Of a stretch of 64,000 nt of DNA, positions 24,931 to 34,502 are shown in pieces. The DNA is from an uncultured Alphaproteobacteria bacterium (lineage in GTDB: Bacteria > Pseudomonadota > Alphaproteobacteria > HIMB59), in assembly GCA_902521485.1 (NCBI GenBank), contig CABYRQ010000001.1, positions 62,001 through 126,000 of the forward strand, given 5' to 3'. Within the stretch, counting starts at the first letter, position 1; every line of letters starts with the position of its first letter. A program made the position numbers and the translations under genes. Under the pieces are notes generated by a model. It searched no databases and was not told the origin of the DNA. It saw nothing but the letters and a program-made list of their open reading frames with translations.

Positions 24931-26410
24931 TCTACTGCCATATTTCTCTAGGCCAATAAGCTTAATAATTATTTTTTCTATTGTTTATGTATTTTCTCTT
25001 CCTCCATTTGGAGTATCTGTTTTCTATTACTTATCATTTTCAATCATTTTTTATAATATTCTAACTAATAATAATTTTTCAAAAAAAAACATATTTTATT
25101 TTTTCTTATTTACTCAAATAATTACATTAAGCTGGATTACTCAGTCCTTTTATTCAGGAGGTTTTGGGTATTTATTCTTAGGTATTATTTTAGTTGGTGT
25201 ACTCTCTATATTTATTGCATTCCTACATTATTCAGCAACAATTCTCATTTTAGTTACATTTAAAAAAAAATTATTACAGATTTTCTTATTACCACTAGGT
25301 TTATCTATAGTAGAAATACTAAAGGAATTTATTTTTGGAGGCTTCCCTTGGAATCCTAGTGCAATTATATATTACAAAAATATTTGGATCTTAAAGTCAC
25401 TACCATTTTTAGGCGTTTATGGTTTGGGATTAGTTATCCATTTGATTGTGGGTTTAATTATTTATTTTCTTTATTGCAAAAATAAAGTTGTAACTTTTAG
25501 TTTATCATCAGTGCTTGTTTTAATTTATGTATTTGGTTTTTTTGAAAATAATACTGAGAGAAAAACAAACAATGAAACTCTGAACATTCTTTTAATTCAA
25601 CCTAATCTTTATGAGTCATTAGTAGAATTTGACGTTCTAAGAAACCTTGAAATATATGAAAAATTAACCCTAGAAGCTCTTACCAATACTCCAAAAGCAG
25701 ATTTAATTATTTGGCCTGAAGGCTCATTACCAATTGATTTGAATAACAGGGACGGACTTCTTAGTAGATTATCCTCTTTAATTAATGAGGATCAAAAAAT
25801 AATAGTTGGGTCGAGTGCTATCGAGGAAAACCAATTATTTAATCGTCTATATATCATCGATCATCAAGGAAAGATTATTGATTTTTATGATAAACAAAAG
25901 TTGGTTTTATTTGGAGAATACATTCCCTTTTTAAAACCTTTTGTAAGCAAGTTTTTAAATTTAGGAATGAACTATACTCCTGGAATTAATCAAAAAATCT
26001 TAAAATTACCTAAAAATATAAACGCTGTTCCAATGATTTGTTTTGAGTCTATTTTTAATTATAAATCAATTAATACTGAGGTTTGTAATGCAGATATGGT
26101 GATACAAATTTCAAATGACTCTTGGTTCGGTAAATGGTACGGACCACATCAGCATCTGGCTAACTCTCTTCTAAGGAGTGTTGAATTCCAAAAACCCCTC
26201 ATAAGATCAACTCCTTCAGGTATTACATCTGTTGTTGATTATTCGGGCAAAATTATTGAGACTATTCCAACAAATAAAAAAGGTTATCTTTATTATCAAT
26301 ATCCAATTAATAAATATAAACCAAATTGTTCATCAACTTTATTTTCAGTAAGTCTTTGGATTTTTTTAATATTTCTACTTAGTTTTTTATATGTTCGAAT
26401 CAAAAAATAA
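24896..26410 (+). CDS. lnt: Apolipoprotein N-acyltransferase
   Basis: 504 residues: six or more N-terminal membrane helices, then a periplasmic nitrilase-fold domain with the catalytic triad in WPEGSLP (Glu), FYDKQKLVLFGEYIPF (Lys) and MICFESIF (Cys), and a last helix at the C-terminus. It adds the third acyl chain to lipoproteins. The start is uncertain: TTG at 24896 or GTG at 24911/24914, all overlapping corC; the shorter forms begin close to the first hydrophobic segment. It overlaps trmB by 20 bases. Confidence 0.93.
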   Translation: MKLWLVVSNLNNLLPYFSRPISLIIIFSIVYVFSLPPFGVSVFYYLSFSIIFYNILTNNNFSKKNIFYFFLFTQIITLSWITQSFYSGGFGYLFLGIILVGVLSIFIAFLHYSATILILVTFKKKLLQIFLLPLGLSIVEILKEFIFGGFPWNPSAIIYYKNIWILKSLPFLGVYGLGLVIHLIVGLIIYFLYCKNKVVTFSLSSVLVLIYVFGFFENNTERKTNNETLNILLIQPNLYESLVEFDVLRNLEIYEKLTLEALTNTPKADLIIWPEGSLPIDLNNRDGLLSRLSSLINEDQKIIVGSSAIEENQLFNRLYIIDHQGKIIDFYDKQKLVLFGEYIPFLKPFVSKFLNLGMNYTPGINQKILKLPKNINAVPMICFESIFNYKSINTEVCNADMVIQISNDSWFGKWYGPHQHLANSLLRSVEFQKPLIRSTPSGITSVVDYSGKIIETIPTNKKGYLYYQYPINKYKPNCSSTLFSVSLWIFLIFLLSFLYVRIKK

Positions 26411-27035
26411 ATACTTTGGTAGAAAAAAAGGAAAGTCATTTGTAAGACTTGAGCAATACTCAAAATTTCTTAAAGAACCAAATAAAATATTATTTAATAA
26501 AATCAAAACACCAAGAATTTTAGAAATTGGAATTGGAGATGGAGAAAAAATCAGTGAAGATGCAAAACTATATTCAAAAATAAACTTTATTGGTTGTGAT
26601 ATTTTTGCTGATGGAGTTTTAAGAGCTATCAGAAACTCTGTTGATGATAATTTGAAAAATCTTCAAGTCTTTCATTTAAATATTCAAGATCTTTTACCAT
26701 TCATACCAAACAATTATCTTCAGGAAATAAGAATATACTTTCCAGATCCGTGGCCCAAAAATAAGCATAAAAAAAGAAGAACTGTTAACCAAACACTTGT
26801 AAAAGAACTCACAAAAAAATTAAAAAAAAAAGGAGTTATTTGTTTTGCTACTGATCACGGTGACTATTTTATTGAAGCTTTAGCTTTGATGAAAAAGTTC
26901 AAATACACCATGCCAGATATTAGCCCTAAATGTTGGAAATATAGTGATTCCAACGCTTTGCACACCAAATTTGAGAAAAAAGCCTTAGACAAAAATCATA
27001 AATTATTCTATTTTAGCGTTCTTAAAAATTATTAA
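26391..27035 (+). CDS. trmB: tRNA (guanine-N7)-methyltransferase TrmB
   Basis: 214 residues. The SAM-binding motif is ILEIGIGDGE and the family signature is IRIYFPDPWPKNKHKKRR, followed by TDHGDYF. It makes m7G46 in the variable loop of tRNAs. It is the last gene before the nusA operon; a terminator-like hairpin begins ten bases after its stop codon. In alphaproteobacteria rimP normally comes next, but here the following gene is nusA. Confidence 0.95.
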   Translation: MFESKNKYFGRKKGKSFVRLEQYSKFLKEPNKILFNKIKTPRILEIGIGDGEKISEDAKLYSKINFIGCDIFADGVLRAIRNSVDDNLKNLQVFHLNIQDLLPFIPNNYLQEIRIYFPDPWPKNKHKKRRTVNQTLVKELTKKLKKKGVICFATDHGDYFIEALALMKKFKYTMPDISPKCWKYSDSNALHTKFEKKALDKNHKLFYFSVLKNY

Positions 27036-27044
27036 CCAACGATG

Positions 27045-27073
27045 AGGAGGTGGGTTATCCCGCCTTTTTTTTT
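27045..27073 (+). terminator. Terminator / leader attenuator between trmB and nusA
   Basis: GGTGGG (27049-27054), loop TTAT, CCCGCC (27059-27064) form a six-pair stem with one U-G pair, extendable by A/G-U pairs on the outside, and are followed by nine T (27065-27073). The shape is that of an intrinsic terminator. The nusA ATG is only 15 bases further on, leaving no room for a promoter after it, so it may serve as a regulated attenuator in the nusA leader. The strong Shine-Dalgarno-like AGGAGG is buried in the 5' arm. Confidence 0.75.
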
Positions 27074-27087
27074 AACTAGAAAAGATA

Positions 27088-28590
27088 ATGCTAAATAACA
27101 CAGAAATATTAAAAGTTGCCGAAGTCGTCTCACAAGAGAAGGGCATCGAAATGGATATAGTAATGGAGGCTCTCGAGGAGTCTTTTGAAATTATTGGAAA
27201 ATCAAAATATGGAATGGACAATAACATTAAAGCATCTATTGACCGTCTCACAGGAAATATAAGTTTATCTCATATTAAAGATGTGGTTGAAAAAATTGAT
27301 CCTGTTTTGCAGGCAAATCAAATTTTATTAGATCATGCTAAAAAATATGATGCTGATACTGAAATTGGAAAACAAATAACAATTCCTTTACCATCCGTAA
27401 ACTTCGGAAGAGTTACAGCCAATATGGCTAGGCAAGTTATTTACTCCAGAGTTAGAGAAGCAGAAAAAAGAAGACAGTTTAACGATTTTAAAGATCGTGT
27501 CGGAGAAGTTTTGTCGGGTATTGTAAAAAGAATTGAGTTTGGAAATATTATTGTTGATCTTGGTAAAGCTGAGGGATTTTTAAGAAAAGATGAACTCATT
27601 CCAAGAGAGAATTTTAAAAATGGTGATCGTATTAGAGCTTACTTTTTTGATATAAAAGAAGAGGCCAAAGGACATCAAATTTTTCTTTCAAGAACTCACC
27701 CTCAGTTTATGGCAAAATTATTTGAACAGGAAGTACCTGAAATATATGAGGGTCAAATAGAAATTTTATCTGTTGCAAGAGATCCTGGTAGTAGAGGAAA
27801 GATTACAGTTCGTGCGAACGATAAGTCCATCGATCCAGTTGGTGCGTGCGTAGGTATGAGAGGTTCAAGAGTTCAGGCTATTGTTAATGAATTACAAGGT
27901 GAAAAAATTGATATCGTAAATTGGTCAGAGCTAAAGTCGATGTATGTTCAAAATGCCATTGCGCCCGCACAAGTTGCAAAGGTTAATGAATTTGAAGACT
28001 CAAATAGAGTAGAGATAGTCTTACCTGAGGATCAGTTAAGTATTGCTATAGGTAGAAGAGGTCAAAATGTAAAATTAGCTTCAATACTTACCAATCTTGA
28101 AATTGACATACTAACTGAAAAGGAAGATGCAGAGAGAAGACAAGAGGAATTTAAAAAAATCACCTCTCTTTTCGCTGAAAAACTTGATCTCGAAGATATG
28201 ATCGCACAATTATTGGCGGTCGAGGGGTATACAAGTATTGAAAAAATTGCCAACGCTTCAATCCAAGACATAGAAAAAATTGAAGGATTTGATAATGAAC
28301 TTGCCGCCGAGATATATGCTCGTGCAACGCAGTATATGGAAAACGAGAAGGCAGAACTTGAGAAATTAATTCAATCTTCAAAACTAGATGATTATGTAAA
28401 AGGAATTTCAGAGTTTGATAATAAAATTTTAGCTACATTGATTGAAAACAATATCTTTTCACGTCAAGACCTCGCAGATTTAGCTACTGATGAATTAGTG
28501 GGCAGAGACGGCATACTACAAAAAAGAGTTGAAAAATCTGCTGCAGAAAAAATTATTATGGATGCTAGGGAGATTTATCTTAATAGCTAG
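27088..28590 (+). CDS. nusA: Transcription termination/antitermination factor NusA
   Basis: 500 residues: N-terminal RNA-polymerase-binding domain, S1 domain (about 130-200, VGEVLSGIVKRIEFGNIIVDLG), KH1 with DPVGACVGMRGSRVQAI, KH2 with LSIAIGRRGQNVKLAS, and C-terminal helix-hairpin-helix repeats of the alpha/gamma type. It modulates pausing, termination and antitermination. There is no ribosome site of quality in the 15 bases after the upstream hairpin. It heads the operon nusA-infB-rbfA-truB-rpsO-pnp, with rimP before it and ylxR after it both missing. Confidence 0.96.
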   Translation: MLNNTEILKVAEVVSQEKGIEMDIVMEALEESFEIIGKSKYGMDNNIKASIDRLTGNISLSHIKDVVEKIDPVLQANQILLDHAKKYDADTEIGKQITIPLPSVNFGRVTANMARQVIYSRVREAEKRRQFNDFKDRVGEVLSGIVKRIEFGNIIVDLGKAEGFLRKDELIPRENFKNGDRIRAYFFDIKEEAKGHQIFLSRTHPQFMAKLFEQEVPEIYEGQIEILSVARDPGSRGKITVRANDKSIDPVGACVGMRGSRVQAIVNELQGEKIDIVNWSELKSMYVQNAIAPAQVAKVNEFEDSNRVEIVLPEDQLSIAIGRRGQNVKLASILTNLEIDILTEKEDAERRQEEFKKITSLFAEKLDLEDMIAQLLAVEGYTSIEKIANASIQDIEKIEGFDNELAAEIYARATQYMENEKAELEKLIQSSKLDDYVKGISEFDNKILATLIENNIFSRQDLADLATDELVGRDGILQKRVEKSAAEKIIMDAREIYLNS

Positions 28591-28598
28591 TTTTTTGA

Positions 28599-30611
28599 AT
28601 GACAAAAGAGACAAAGAATACAAATACATCTTCGGCTAAACCTACCACACCTACATCTACAACATCCGCACCTCCCAGAAAAAAACTTACTCTCAATACA
28701 ACAGCATTTCAAAAAAAACTTTCCTCTATTTCAGTTAACAATCTCTTAGATGAAGAACCAGACTACGAAAAAATGCCTAGTCTTGCAAAGACTAAAAGAA
28801 ATAGAGAAAAACAAAAAACAAAATTTAAACCAAATTTAACTAGCTCTCAAAAAATTGTCCGTGAAGTTGACATACCTGTAAAAATTTCTGTGCAGGAATT
28901 AGCAAGTAGAATGTCAGAAAAAACAGGTGATGTCGTAAAAGCTCTTATGAAAAGTGGAATTATGGCTACGGCTAATCAATATATAGATGGAGACACTGCT
29001 GAGCTTATAGTTACAGAATTAGGTCATACACCGAAAAGAGAAGAGGCGATTAGTTTAAAAGATGAAATTGCAAATCACCAAAAAACAAAAATATCCAAAA
29101 TTTCGCCTAGACCTCCAATTGTAACTGTGATGGGCCATGTTGATCATGGTAAAACATCTTTGTTGGATGCACTTAGAAACACAAACGTAACTTCAAAAGA
29201 GTCTGGTGGAATTACTCAACACATTGGTGCGTATCAAATTCAACATAAAAACAATCCCATCACATTTTTGGATACACCTGGTCACGCAGCCTTCTCAAAT
29301 ATTCGCTCGAGGGGAGCCAATTTAACAGATCTTGTTGTACTAGTAGTTGCTGCCAACGATAGTGTTAAACCTCAAACAATTGAAGCAATTTCACATGCTA
29401 AAGCAGCAAAAGTTCCTATTGTTCTTGCTATTAATAAAATGGACTTACCAGATGTTGATCCAAGCATTGTTAGAAATGATTTGTTAACTCACGAGGTAGT
29501 TGTAGAAAGCTATAGTGGAGATGTATTAGAAACTGAAATATCTGCAATTAAAAAAACAAATCTAGAAAAATTATTAGATAACATTTTATTACAAGTAGAA
29601 ATTCTAGATCTTAATGTTGAACATAACAAACTCGCTGAAGCAATTGTAGTTGAGTCTAAAATAGAAACAGGAAAAGGACCTGTTGCAACAGTAATAGTAA
29701 AAAATGGAACTTTTAAAGAAGGCGATCATTTTACTTGTGGTTCGTCTTATGGAAGAGTTAGAGCTTTACTTGATGAAAACGGTAGCAGAATTAAATCAGC
29801 TAGTCCTGGAATGCCGATTGAAGTACTGGGTTTTGATTCAGTGCCACAAGCAGGCGATACAGTTTATGTTATGCCAAATGAGGATATTGCAAAAGATATT
29901 ACAGAAAAAGTAAAAGAACAAAAAAAATTAGAAAATACTGAAGCAGTTAAAAAATCATCACTAGAGGAAATGATGGCTAATGTATCAAAGGGAGATATGA
30001 AAAAACTTCCAATCATTGTCAAAGCAGATGTTCAAGGATCTCTTGAAGCAATAGTTTCCTCACTAGAAAAAGTAGGTAATGAAGAAGTTAAAATAAATGT
30101 CGTCCATAACGCTATTGGTGCAATTAATGAAAGTGATGTGAGTTTAGCGAGTTCTGCGCAAGGGCTAGTAATTGGTTTTAACATAAGAGCTATCCCACAA
30201 GCCCGAACAATCGCAAAACGTGATAAGGTAGATATTCGATATTATTCAATTATTTATGAATTAATTGATGATATGAAAAAAATGCTCTCTGGTCTCCTCA
30301 CCCCAGACACTAAAGAGGAAATTATTGGCCATGCCGAGGTTCGTGATACTTTCAAATCCTCAAAGTTTGGTACAATAGCAGGCTGCTTTGTTACTGACGG
30401 TATAGTCCAAAATTCTGCTAAAATCAGGCTTGTAAGAGAAGGTAAAATCATACACGAAGGAGAAGTTGGTACTCTTAAACGATTTAAAGACGATGTCAAA
30501 GAGGTTAGAGAAAATTACGAGTGTGGTATTTCATTTAAAGACTATTCAGATATTTTGGAAAAAGATGAAATTGAATTTTACCTAACTAAGGAAGTTCAAA
30601 AAGAATTATAG
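28599..30611 (+). CDS. infB: Translation initiation factor IF-2
   Basis: 670 residues. The G domain shows GHVDHGKTSLLDAL (G1), DTPGHAAF (G3) and NKMD (G4), followed by the beta-barrel and C-terminal initiator-tRNA-binding domains. The variable N-terminal part is only about 90 residues of Thr/Ser/Lys-rich sequence, far shorter than in E. coli, in keeping with a compact genome. It recruits fMet-tRNA to the 30S subunit. Starts eight bases after nusA; the usual ylxR gene is not between them. Confidence 0.97.
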   Translation: MTKETKNTNTSSAKPTTPTSTTSAPPRKKLTLNTTAFQKKLSSISVNNLLDEEPDYEKMPSLAKTKRNREKQKTKFKPNLTSSQKIVREVDIPVKISVQELASRMSEKTGDVVKALMKSGIMATANQYIDGDTAELIVTELGHTPKREEAISLKDEIANHQKTKISKISPRPPIVTVMGHVDHGKTSLLDALRNTNVTSKESGGITQHIGAYQIQHKNNPITFLDTPGHAAFSNIRSRGANLTDLVVLVVAANDSVKPQTIEAISHAKAAKVPIVLAINKMDLPDVDPSIVRNDLLTHEVVVESYSGDVLETEISAIKKTNLEKLLDNILLQVEILDLNVEHNKLAEAIVVESKIETGKGPVATVIVKNGTFKEGDHFTCGSSYGRVRALLDENGSRIKSASPGMPIEVLGFDSVPQAGDTVYVMPNEDIAKDITEKVKEQKKLENTEAVKKSSLEEMMANVSKGDMKKLPIIVKADVQGSLEAIVSSLEKVGNEEVKINVVHNAIGAINESDVSLASSAQGLVIGFNIRAIPQARTIAKRDKVDIRYYSIIYELIDDMKKMLSGLLTPDTKEEIIGHAEVRDTFKSSKFGTIAGCFVTDGIVQNSAKIRLVREGKIIHEGEVGTLKRFKDDVKEVRENYECGISFKDYSDILEKDEIEFYLTKEVQKEL

Positions 30612-30612
30612 T

Positions 30613-30957
30613 GTGGACAACAAGCCAAGTTTTCGAACCAAAAAAGTTGAGCTCTCAATTAAAAGACTCGTCTCTGAATATCTCGTAACCCAAAAAGATT
30701 ATCTTTTAAAATTTCCAACTGTTCGTTTCGAAGTTACTGAAGTAAAAGTAAGTAAAGATCTAAGATTTGCAAAAATTTATCTTATTCATAATATTTCAGA
30801 GGAGGATTTTAAGGAATTTAATAAACTTTATCTGAGAGAAATACAAAGTTTAATAGCAAGAACTCTTACAAGTAAATATACTCCAAAAATATCTTTAATT
30901 TTTGATGAATCTTTTCAAGAGTCTTTAAAAGTACAATCACTTCTGGATAAATTATAG
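30613..30957 (+). CDS. rbfA: Ribosome-binding factor A
   Basis: 114 residues with the KH-like RbfA fold: VELSIKRLVSEYLV near the start and FEVTEVKVSKDLRFAKIYL in the middle. It helps 16S rRNA 5'-end processing and cold adaptation of 30S maturation. Starts at a GTG one base after infB and ends three bases before truB. Somewhat short but complete. Confidence 0.92.
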   Translation: MDNKPSFRTKKVELSIKRLVSEYLVTQKDYLLKFPTVRFEVTEVKVSKDLRFAKIYLIHNISEEDFKEFNKLYLREIQSLIARTLTSKYTPKISLIFDESFQESLKVQSLLDKL

Positions 30958-30960
30958 ATC

Positions 30961-31659
30961 TTGGCAAAAGAAAACTTTCACAGTGATGGATGGTTATTAA
31001 TAAATAAACCACAGGGCATAGAGTCATTTGGAGTTATTAGAAAATTAAAATTTCGTTATTCATTTAAAAAAATTGGCTTTGCTGGAACTCTAGACCCTTT
31101 AGCTTCTGGCTTATTGTTGGTAGGTATTAATAAAGCTACGAAGAAAATACCAAATATACATCAAGAAAAAAAAAGTTATGAGGTTGAGATACGATTTGGT
31201 GCCTCAACAAGTACTTTAGACTCAGAGGGTAGATTTTTTAAAATGGAGTCGTCCTCGCATAATATAAATGAAAGAGTTTCACATTTAAAAAAGTTCATAG
31301 GAACATATCAACAAAAAATACCAGACTTTTCTGCGCATAAATTAAATGGTAAAAATTTTTATGAACTCGCTAGAGATAATAAAGCTATAGAAGATCGTTA
31401 TAAAAAAGTATCAGTTCAAAGTTTAAAAATTCTATCTTCTAATAGCTCAAAAATGAGAGTTGAGTTGAATTGCCATTCAGGATTTTATGTGAGGGCATTC
31501 GCAGAAGAATTTGCAAATTCCCTAGGTGATATAGCTTATGCAAGTATGATTAAAAGATTGAAAATAGGGACTTTTGTTATAAATCAAGCTATTCCTTATG
31601 AAAAAATCCTTGATTTCTCAAGTATAAATGATTTACATACCAATCTGATTACCATTTGA
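30961..31659 (+). CDS. truB: tRNA pseudouridine-55 synthase TruB, short form
   Basis: 232 residues. The catalytic Asp is in GFAGTLDPLASGLLL (about residues 40-54), preceded by WLLINKPQGIESF; later KLNGKNFYELAR and SGFYVRAFAEE are the RNA-binding core. It makes pseudouridine 55 in the T-loop of tRNAs. Bacterial TruB is usually near 300 residues; the C-terminal PUA-like tail is cut down here. The start is a TTG three bases after rbfA. Confidence 0.93.
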   Translation: MAKENFHSDGWLLINKPQGIESFGVIRKLKFRYSFKKIGFAGTLDPLASGLLLVGINKATKKIPNIHQEKKSYEVEIRFGASTSTLDSEGRFFKMESSSHNINERVSHLKKFIGTYQQKIPDFSAHKLNGKNFYELARDNKAIEDRYKKVSVQSLKILSSNSSKMRVELNCHSGFYVRAFAEEFANSLGDIAYASMIKRLKIGTFVINQAIPYEKILDFSSINDLHTNLITI

Positions 31660-31707
31660 ACTGGGCGACATCCTGGTCAGATGATGTTTACTTTGAAAGG
31701 AGTATTG
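31660..31707 (+). promoter_or_regulatory. rpsO leader, possible S15 autoregulatory element
   Basis: The 48 bases between truB and the rpsO start are GC-richer than their surroundings and can pair locally: ACATC (31669-31673 region) with GATGT just before the ribosome site GGAG at about 31699. S15 in many bacteria represses its own message by binding such leaders. The fold is drawn by eye and uncertain. Confidence 0.35.
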
Positions 31708-31962
31708 ATGTCGGAAATACAAATAAACGATATAGCTCGTGCTGATAATGACACTGGTTCGCCAGAGTCCCAAATTTTTTTTCTCACAAAAAAAATTAAT
31801 CTGTTAACAGAACATATCAAAATCCATAAGAAAGATTTTCATTCTCGAAGAGGTCTGCTGATGATGGTTGGTAAAAGAAATAGATTGATGGCGTATTTAA
31901 AGAAGAGGAATGTAGGAAAGTACACAGAAGTAGCAGATAAACTAAAGCTAAGAAAAAAATAA
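31708..31962 (+). CDS. rpsO: 30S ribosomal protein S15
   Basis: 84 residues after choosing the ATG at 31708, which has GGAG six bases upstream and fits the S15 N-terminus; a longer frame from 31681 adds nine residues absent from the family. Family signatures: [22 protein letters not shown] and [22 protein letters not shown]15 is a primary 16S rRNA binder. rpsO-pnp is a near-universal bacterial pair and pnp follows here after 29 bases. Confidence 0.97.
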   Translation: MSEIQINDIARADNDTGSPESQIFFLTKKINLLTEHIKIHKKDFHSRRGLLMMVGKRNRLMAYLKKRNVGKYTEVADKLKLRKK

Positions 31963-31991
31963 TTTTTAATTAGCTATAAAGAAAGAGGAAG

Positions 31992-34055
31992 ATGAAAATA
32001 GAACATAAATTTGAGTTGGGTAACCAACAAATTACATTAGAAACAAATCGAATAGCAAAACAAGCAGATGCATCTGTGGTTGTAACCTGTGGTGAAACAA
32101 TGGTTATGGCTAACATTTGTGCAGCAAAAACACAAAAACCTGATATCGATTTTTTCCCATTAACAGTTAACTATCAGGAAAAATATTATGCCTCAGGTAA
32201 AATACCGGGAGGTTTTTTTAAAAGAGAGGCTAGACCGACTGAAAGAGAAACATTAACAAGTCGTTTGATTGATAGACCTATTAGGCCTCTATTTCACAAA
32301 AACTTTAAAAATGAAACTCAAGTAACATTAACTGTCCTATCTTACGATAGCGTTGTTGATCCTGATATTATTGCAATGTATGCAACCGGCGCAGCATTAG
32401 CGATTTCAGGTCTTCCTGTGGCAGGTACACTGGGTTCCGCTAGAGTTGGATATATAGATGGAAAGCTTGTTGCAAATCCATCTATCCAGGATATGGAAAA
32501 CTCTGAACTAGATCTTGTTGTAGCTGGAACAGAAGAGGGTGTCCTAATGGTTGAGTCTGAAGCCCAAGAACTCTCTGAGAACACCATGCTAGAGGCAGTA
32601 ATGTTTGGACATGATTTTTATCAGACATTTATTAAAGAAGTTCAAAGCTTTGCAAGTAAAACAGAAATTAAGACTTTTGAAGTCCCAAGCTTACCTGATT
32701 TTTATGAAGGTTTACAAAAAGACATTGAAAGTAAAACTTCAGATCCTATTCGTGAAGCATACGGTTTAGTTGATAAACAAGAGCGAAGTCAAAAACTAAC
32801 AGAGATCAGATCTTCTATTATCGATAATGTTGAAGATGATCAGATTTTAGCCGCTACAACAATTATTAAAGATATAGAAAAAGACGTAGTTCGAGGCGAT
32901 ATAATCAAAAATAAAAGCCGTATTGATGGAAGAAAATTAGATGAAGTAAGACAAATTACATGTGAATTAGACATTCTTCCTCGAGCTCATGGTTCAAGTC
33001 TCTTTACTCGTGGAGAAACTCAAGCATTAGTTGTTACCACATTAGGAACGGGCGATGATGAGCAAATGATTGACTCTCTTGATCCTATGCATAAACAACA
33101 TTTTATGTTGCATTATAATTTTCCTCCTTACTCTGTAGGAGAAGTAGGAAGAGTAGGAGCAACTGGTAGAAGAGAAATTGGTCATGGAAAACTAGCATGG
33201 CGTGCAGTTCATCCAATGTTACCAAAAAAAGAGGATTTTCCATACACACTAAGATTAGTATCTGAGATAACTGAATCCAATGGTTCTAGTTCTATGGCTA
33301 CAGTATGCGGCTCATCCCTTGCTTTGATGGCAGCGGGTGTGCCAATTAAAAAACATATTGGTGGCATAGCGATGGGTCTAATCAAAGAAGGCGAGGACTT
33401 TGTAGTGCTTAGCGATATCTTAGGTGATGAAGATCACTTAGGTGATATGGACTTCAAAGTTGCTGGTACTATGGATGGTATTACTTCTCTTCAAATGGAT
33501 ATAAAGATTACCAGTATTACTAAAGAAATTATGGAAATTGCTTTAAATCAAGCATCAGGTGGAAGAAAACACATTATTGGTGTCATGTCAGAAGCCTTAC
33601 CAGAAGCTCGAACAAAATTTTCTAAGCATGCTCCTCAAGTAATCTCAATCACTATTGATAAAGCTAAAATAAAAGATGTTATTGGCTCAGGCGGTAAAGT
33701 AATTAAAAACATAGTCGAAGTTTCTGGAGCAAAACTAGAAGTCAATGATGATGGAATTGTAAAAATTGCATCCAGCAATGAAGAGTCAATTAATAAAGCT
33801 AAACAAATGGTGGAAGACATTGTAGCAGAACCTGAAGTTGGAAAAGTCTACACAGGTAAAGTTGTAAAAATTGTTGAGTTTGGAGCTTTTGTAAACTTTA
33901 TGGGTGCAAGAGACGGATTACTACATGTATCACAAATTTCACAAAAAAGAGTCGAGAATGTCTCCGATGTTTTATCTGAAGGACAAGAAGTTCAAGTTAA
34001 AGTGCTCGACGTAGATCGTGCGGGTAAAGTAAAGCTCAGCATGAAAGAAGTCTAA
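31992..34055 (+). CDS. pnp: Polynucleotide phosphorylase
   Basis: 687 residues: two RNase PH domains joined by a helical domain (the catalytic second one includes [16 protein letters not shown]), a KH domain ([15 protein letters not shown]) and a terminal S1 domain ([20 protein letters not shown]). It degrades RNA 3' to 5' with phosphate and contributes to the degradosome. Good ribosome site GAGGAAG. It ends the nusA operon, followed by a strong terminator. Confidence 0.97.
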   Translation: MKIEHKFELGNQQITLETNRIAKQADASVVVTCGETMVMANICAAKTQKPDIDFFPLTVNYQEKYYASGKIPGGFFKREARPTERETLTSRLIDRPIRPLFHKNFKNETQVTLTVLSYDSVVDPDIIAMYATGAALAISGLPVAGTLGSARVGYIDGKLVANPSIQDMENSELDLVVAGTEEGVLMVESEAQELSENTMLEAVMFGHDFYQTFIKEVQSFASKTEIKTFEVPSLPDFYEGLQKDIESKTSDPIREAYGLVDKQERSQKLTEIRSSIIDNVEDDQILAATTIIKDIEKDVVRGDIIKNKSRIDGRKLDEVRQITCELDILPRAHGSSLFTRGETQALVVTTLGTGDDEQMIDSLDPMHKQHFMLHYNFPPYSVGEVGRVGATGRREIGHGKLAWRAVHPMLPKKEDFPYTLRLVSEITESNGSSSMATVCGSSLALMAAGVPIKKHIGGIAMGLIKEGEDFVVLSDILGDEDHLGDMDFKVAGTMDGITSLQMDIKITSITKEIMEIALNQASGGRKHIIGVMSEALPEARTKFSKHAPQVISITIDKAKIKDVIGSGGKVIKNIVEVSGAKLEVNDDGIVKIASSNEESINKAKQMVEDIVAEPEVGKVYTGKVVKIVEFGAFVNFMGARDGLLHVSQISQKRVENVSDVLSEGQEVQVKVLDVDRAGKVKLSMKEV

Positions 34056-34064
34056 AAAATAATC

Positions 34065-34101
34065 AGTAGCGCAGATTTTAGAAAAATTTGTGCTACTTTT
34101 T
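34065..34101 (+). terminator. Intrinsic terminator after pnp
   Basis: AGTAGCGCAGATTTT (34065-34079) pairs with AAAATTTGTGCTACT (34083-34097) through 15 pairs, two of them G-U, around an AGA loop, then a T-run. The G-U pairs are plus-strand only, consistent with ending the rpsO-pnp transcript. The minus-strand genes downstream converge on it. Confidence 0.88.
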
Positions 34102-34114
34102 CTTAGATTAGATA

Positions 34115-34474
34115 TTAGTTTTCTCCAAACCACTCCCAAATGACTGTAGCCATCGTATCACAGTCAGTTTCACCAGCAGATATTACAGCTGATGCTCCTA
34201 ACCCACCTCTCTCCCAAGCAAGTTCTTGATCGTTTGTTAAGTGCTCTAATTCAGAGGAATATCTGTCAAATCTAGGACTGTTTGGCAATCTGTCTAATAT
34301 TACCTCGTAATATTGACTATCAGCACAATACTCTTCATATACATATATTTGAGTCCACAAACCACCTAAAGCTGCTACATCTTCATTTGCAACTTCAACA
34401 TCGTGAAAAGCAAATGCAAATTTACTCAAAAACAAATATAAAAATATTACAGGAATTAAAAAGATTTTCTTCAT
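34115..34474 (-). CDS. Small exported protein of unknown function
   Basis: 119 residues, not recognised. A clear signal peptide (MKKIFLIPVIFLYLFLSKFAFA, cleavage near residue 22) leads to a mature acidic protein of about 97 residues with two Cys (C50 and C105) that could form one disulfide, and several aromatic residues (YVYEEYC, VIWEWFGEN). It is predicted to be periplasmic. It follows fabI on the minus strand by 28 bases and may be co-transcribed with the fab genes, though nothing ties it to lipid synthesis. No lipobox is visible at the cleavage site. Confidence 0.7.
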   Translation of the reverse strand: MKKIFLIPVIFLYLFLSKFAFAFHDVEVANEDVAALGGLWTQIYVYEEYCADSQYYEVILDRLPNSPRFDRYSSELEHLTNDQELAWERGGLGASAVISAGETDCDTMATVIWEWFGEN

Positions 34475-34502
34475 TGGGTCAGTTTATAAACTTTTTTCAT
34501 TA

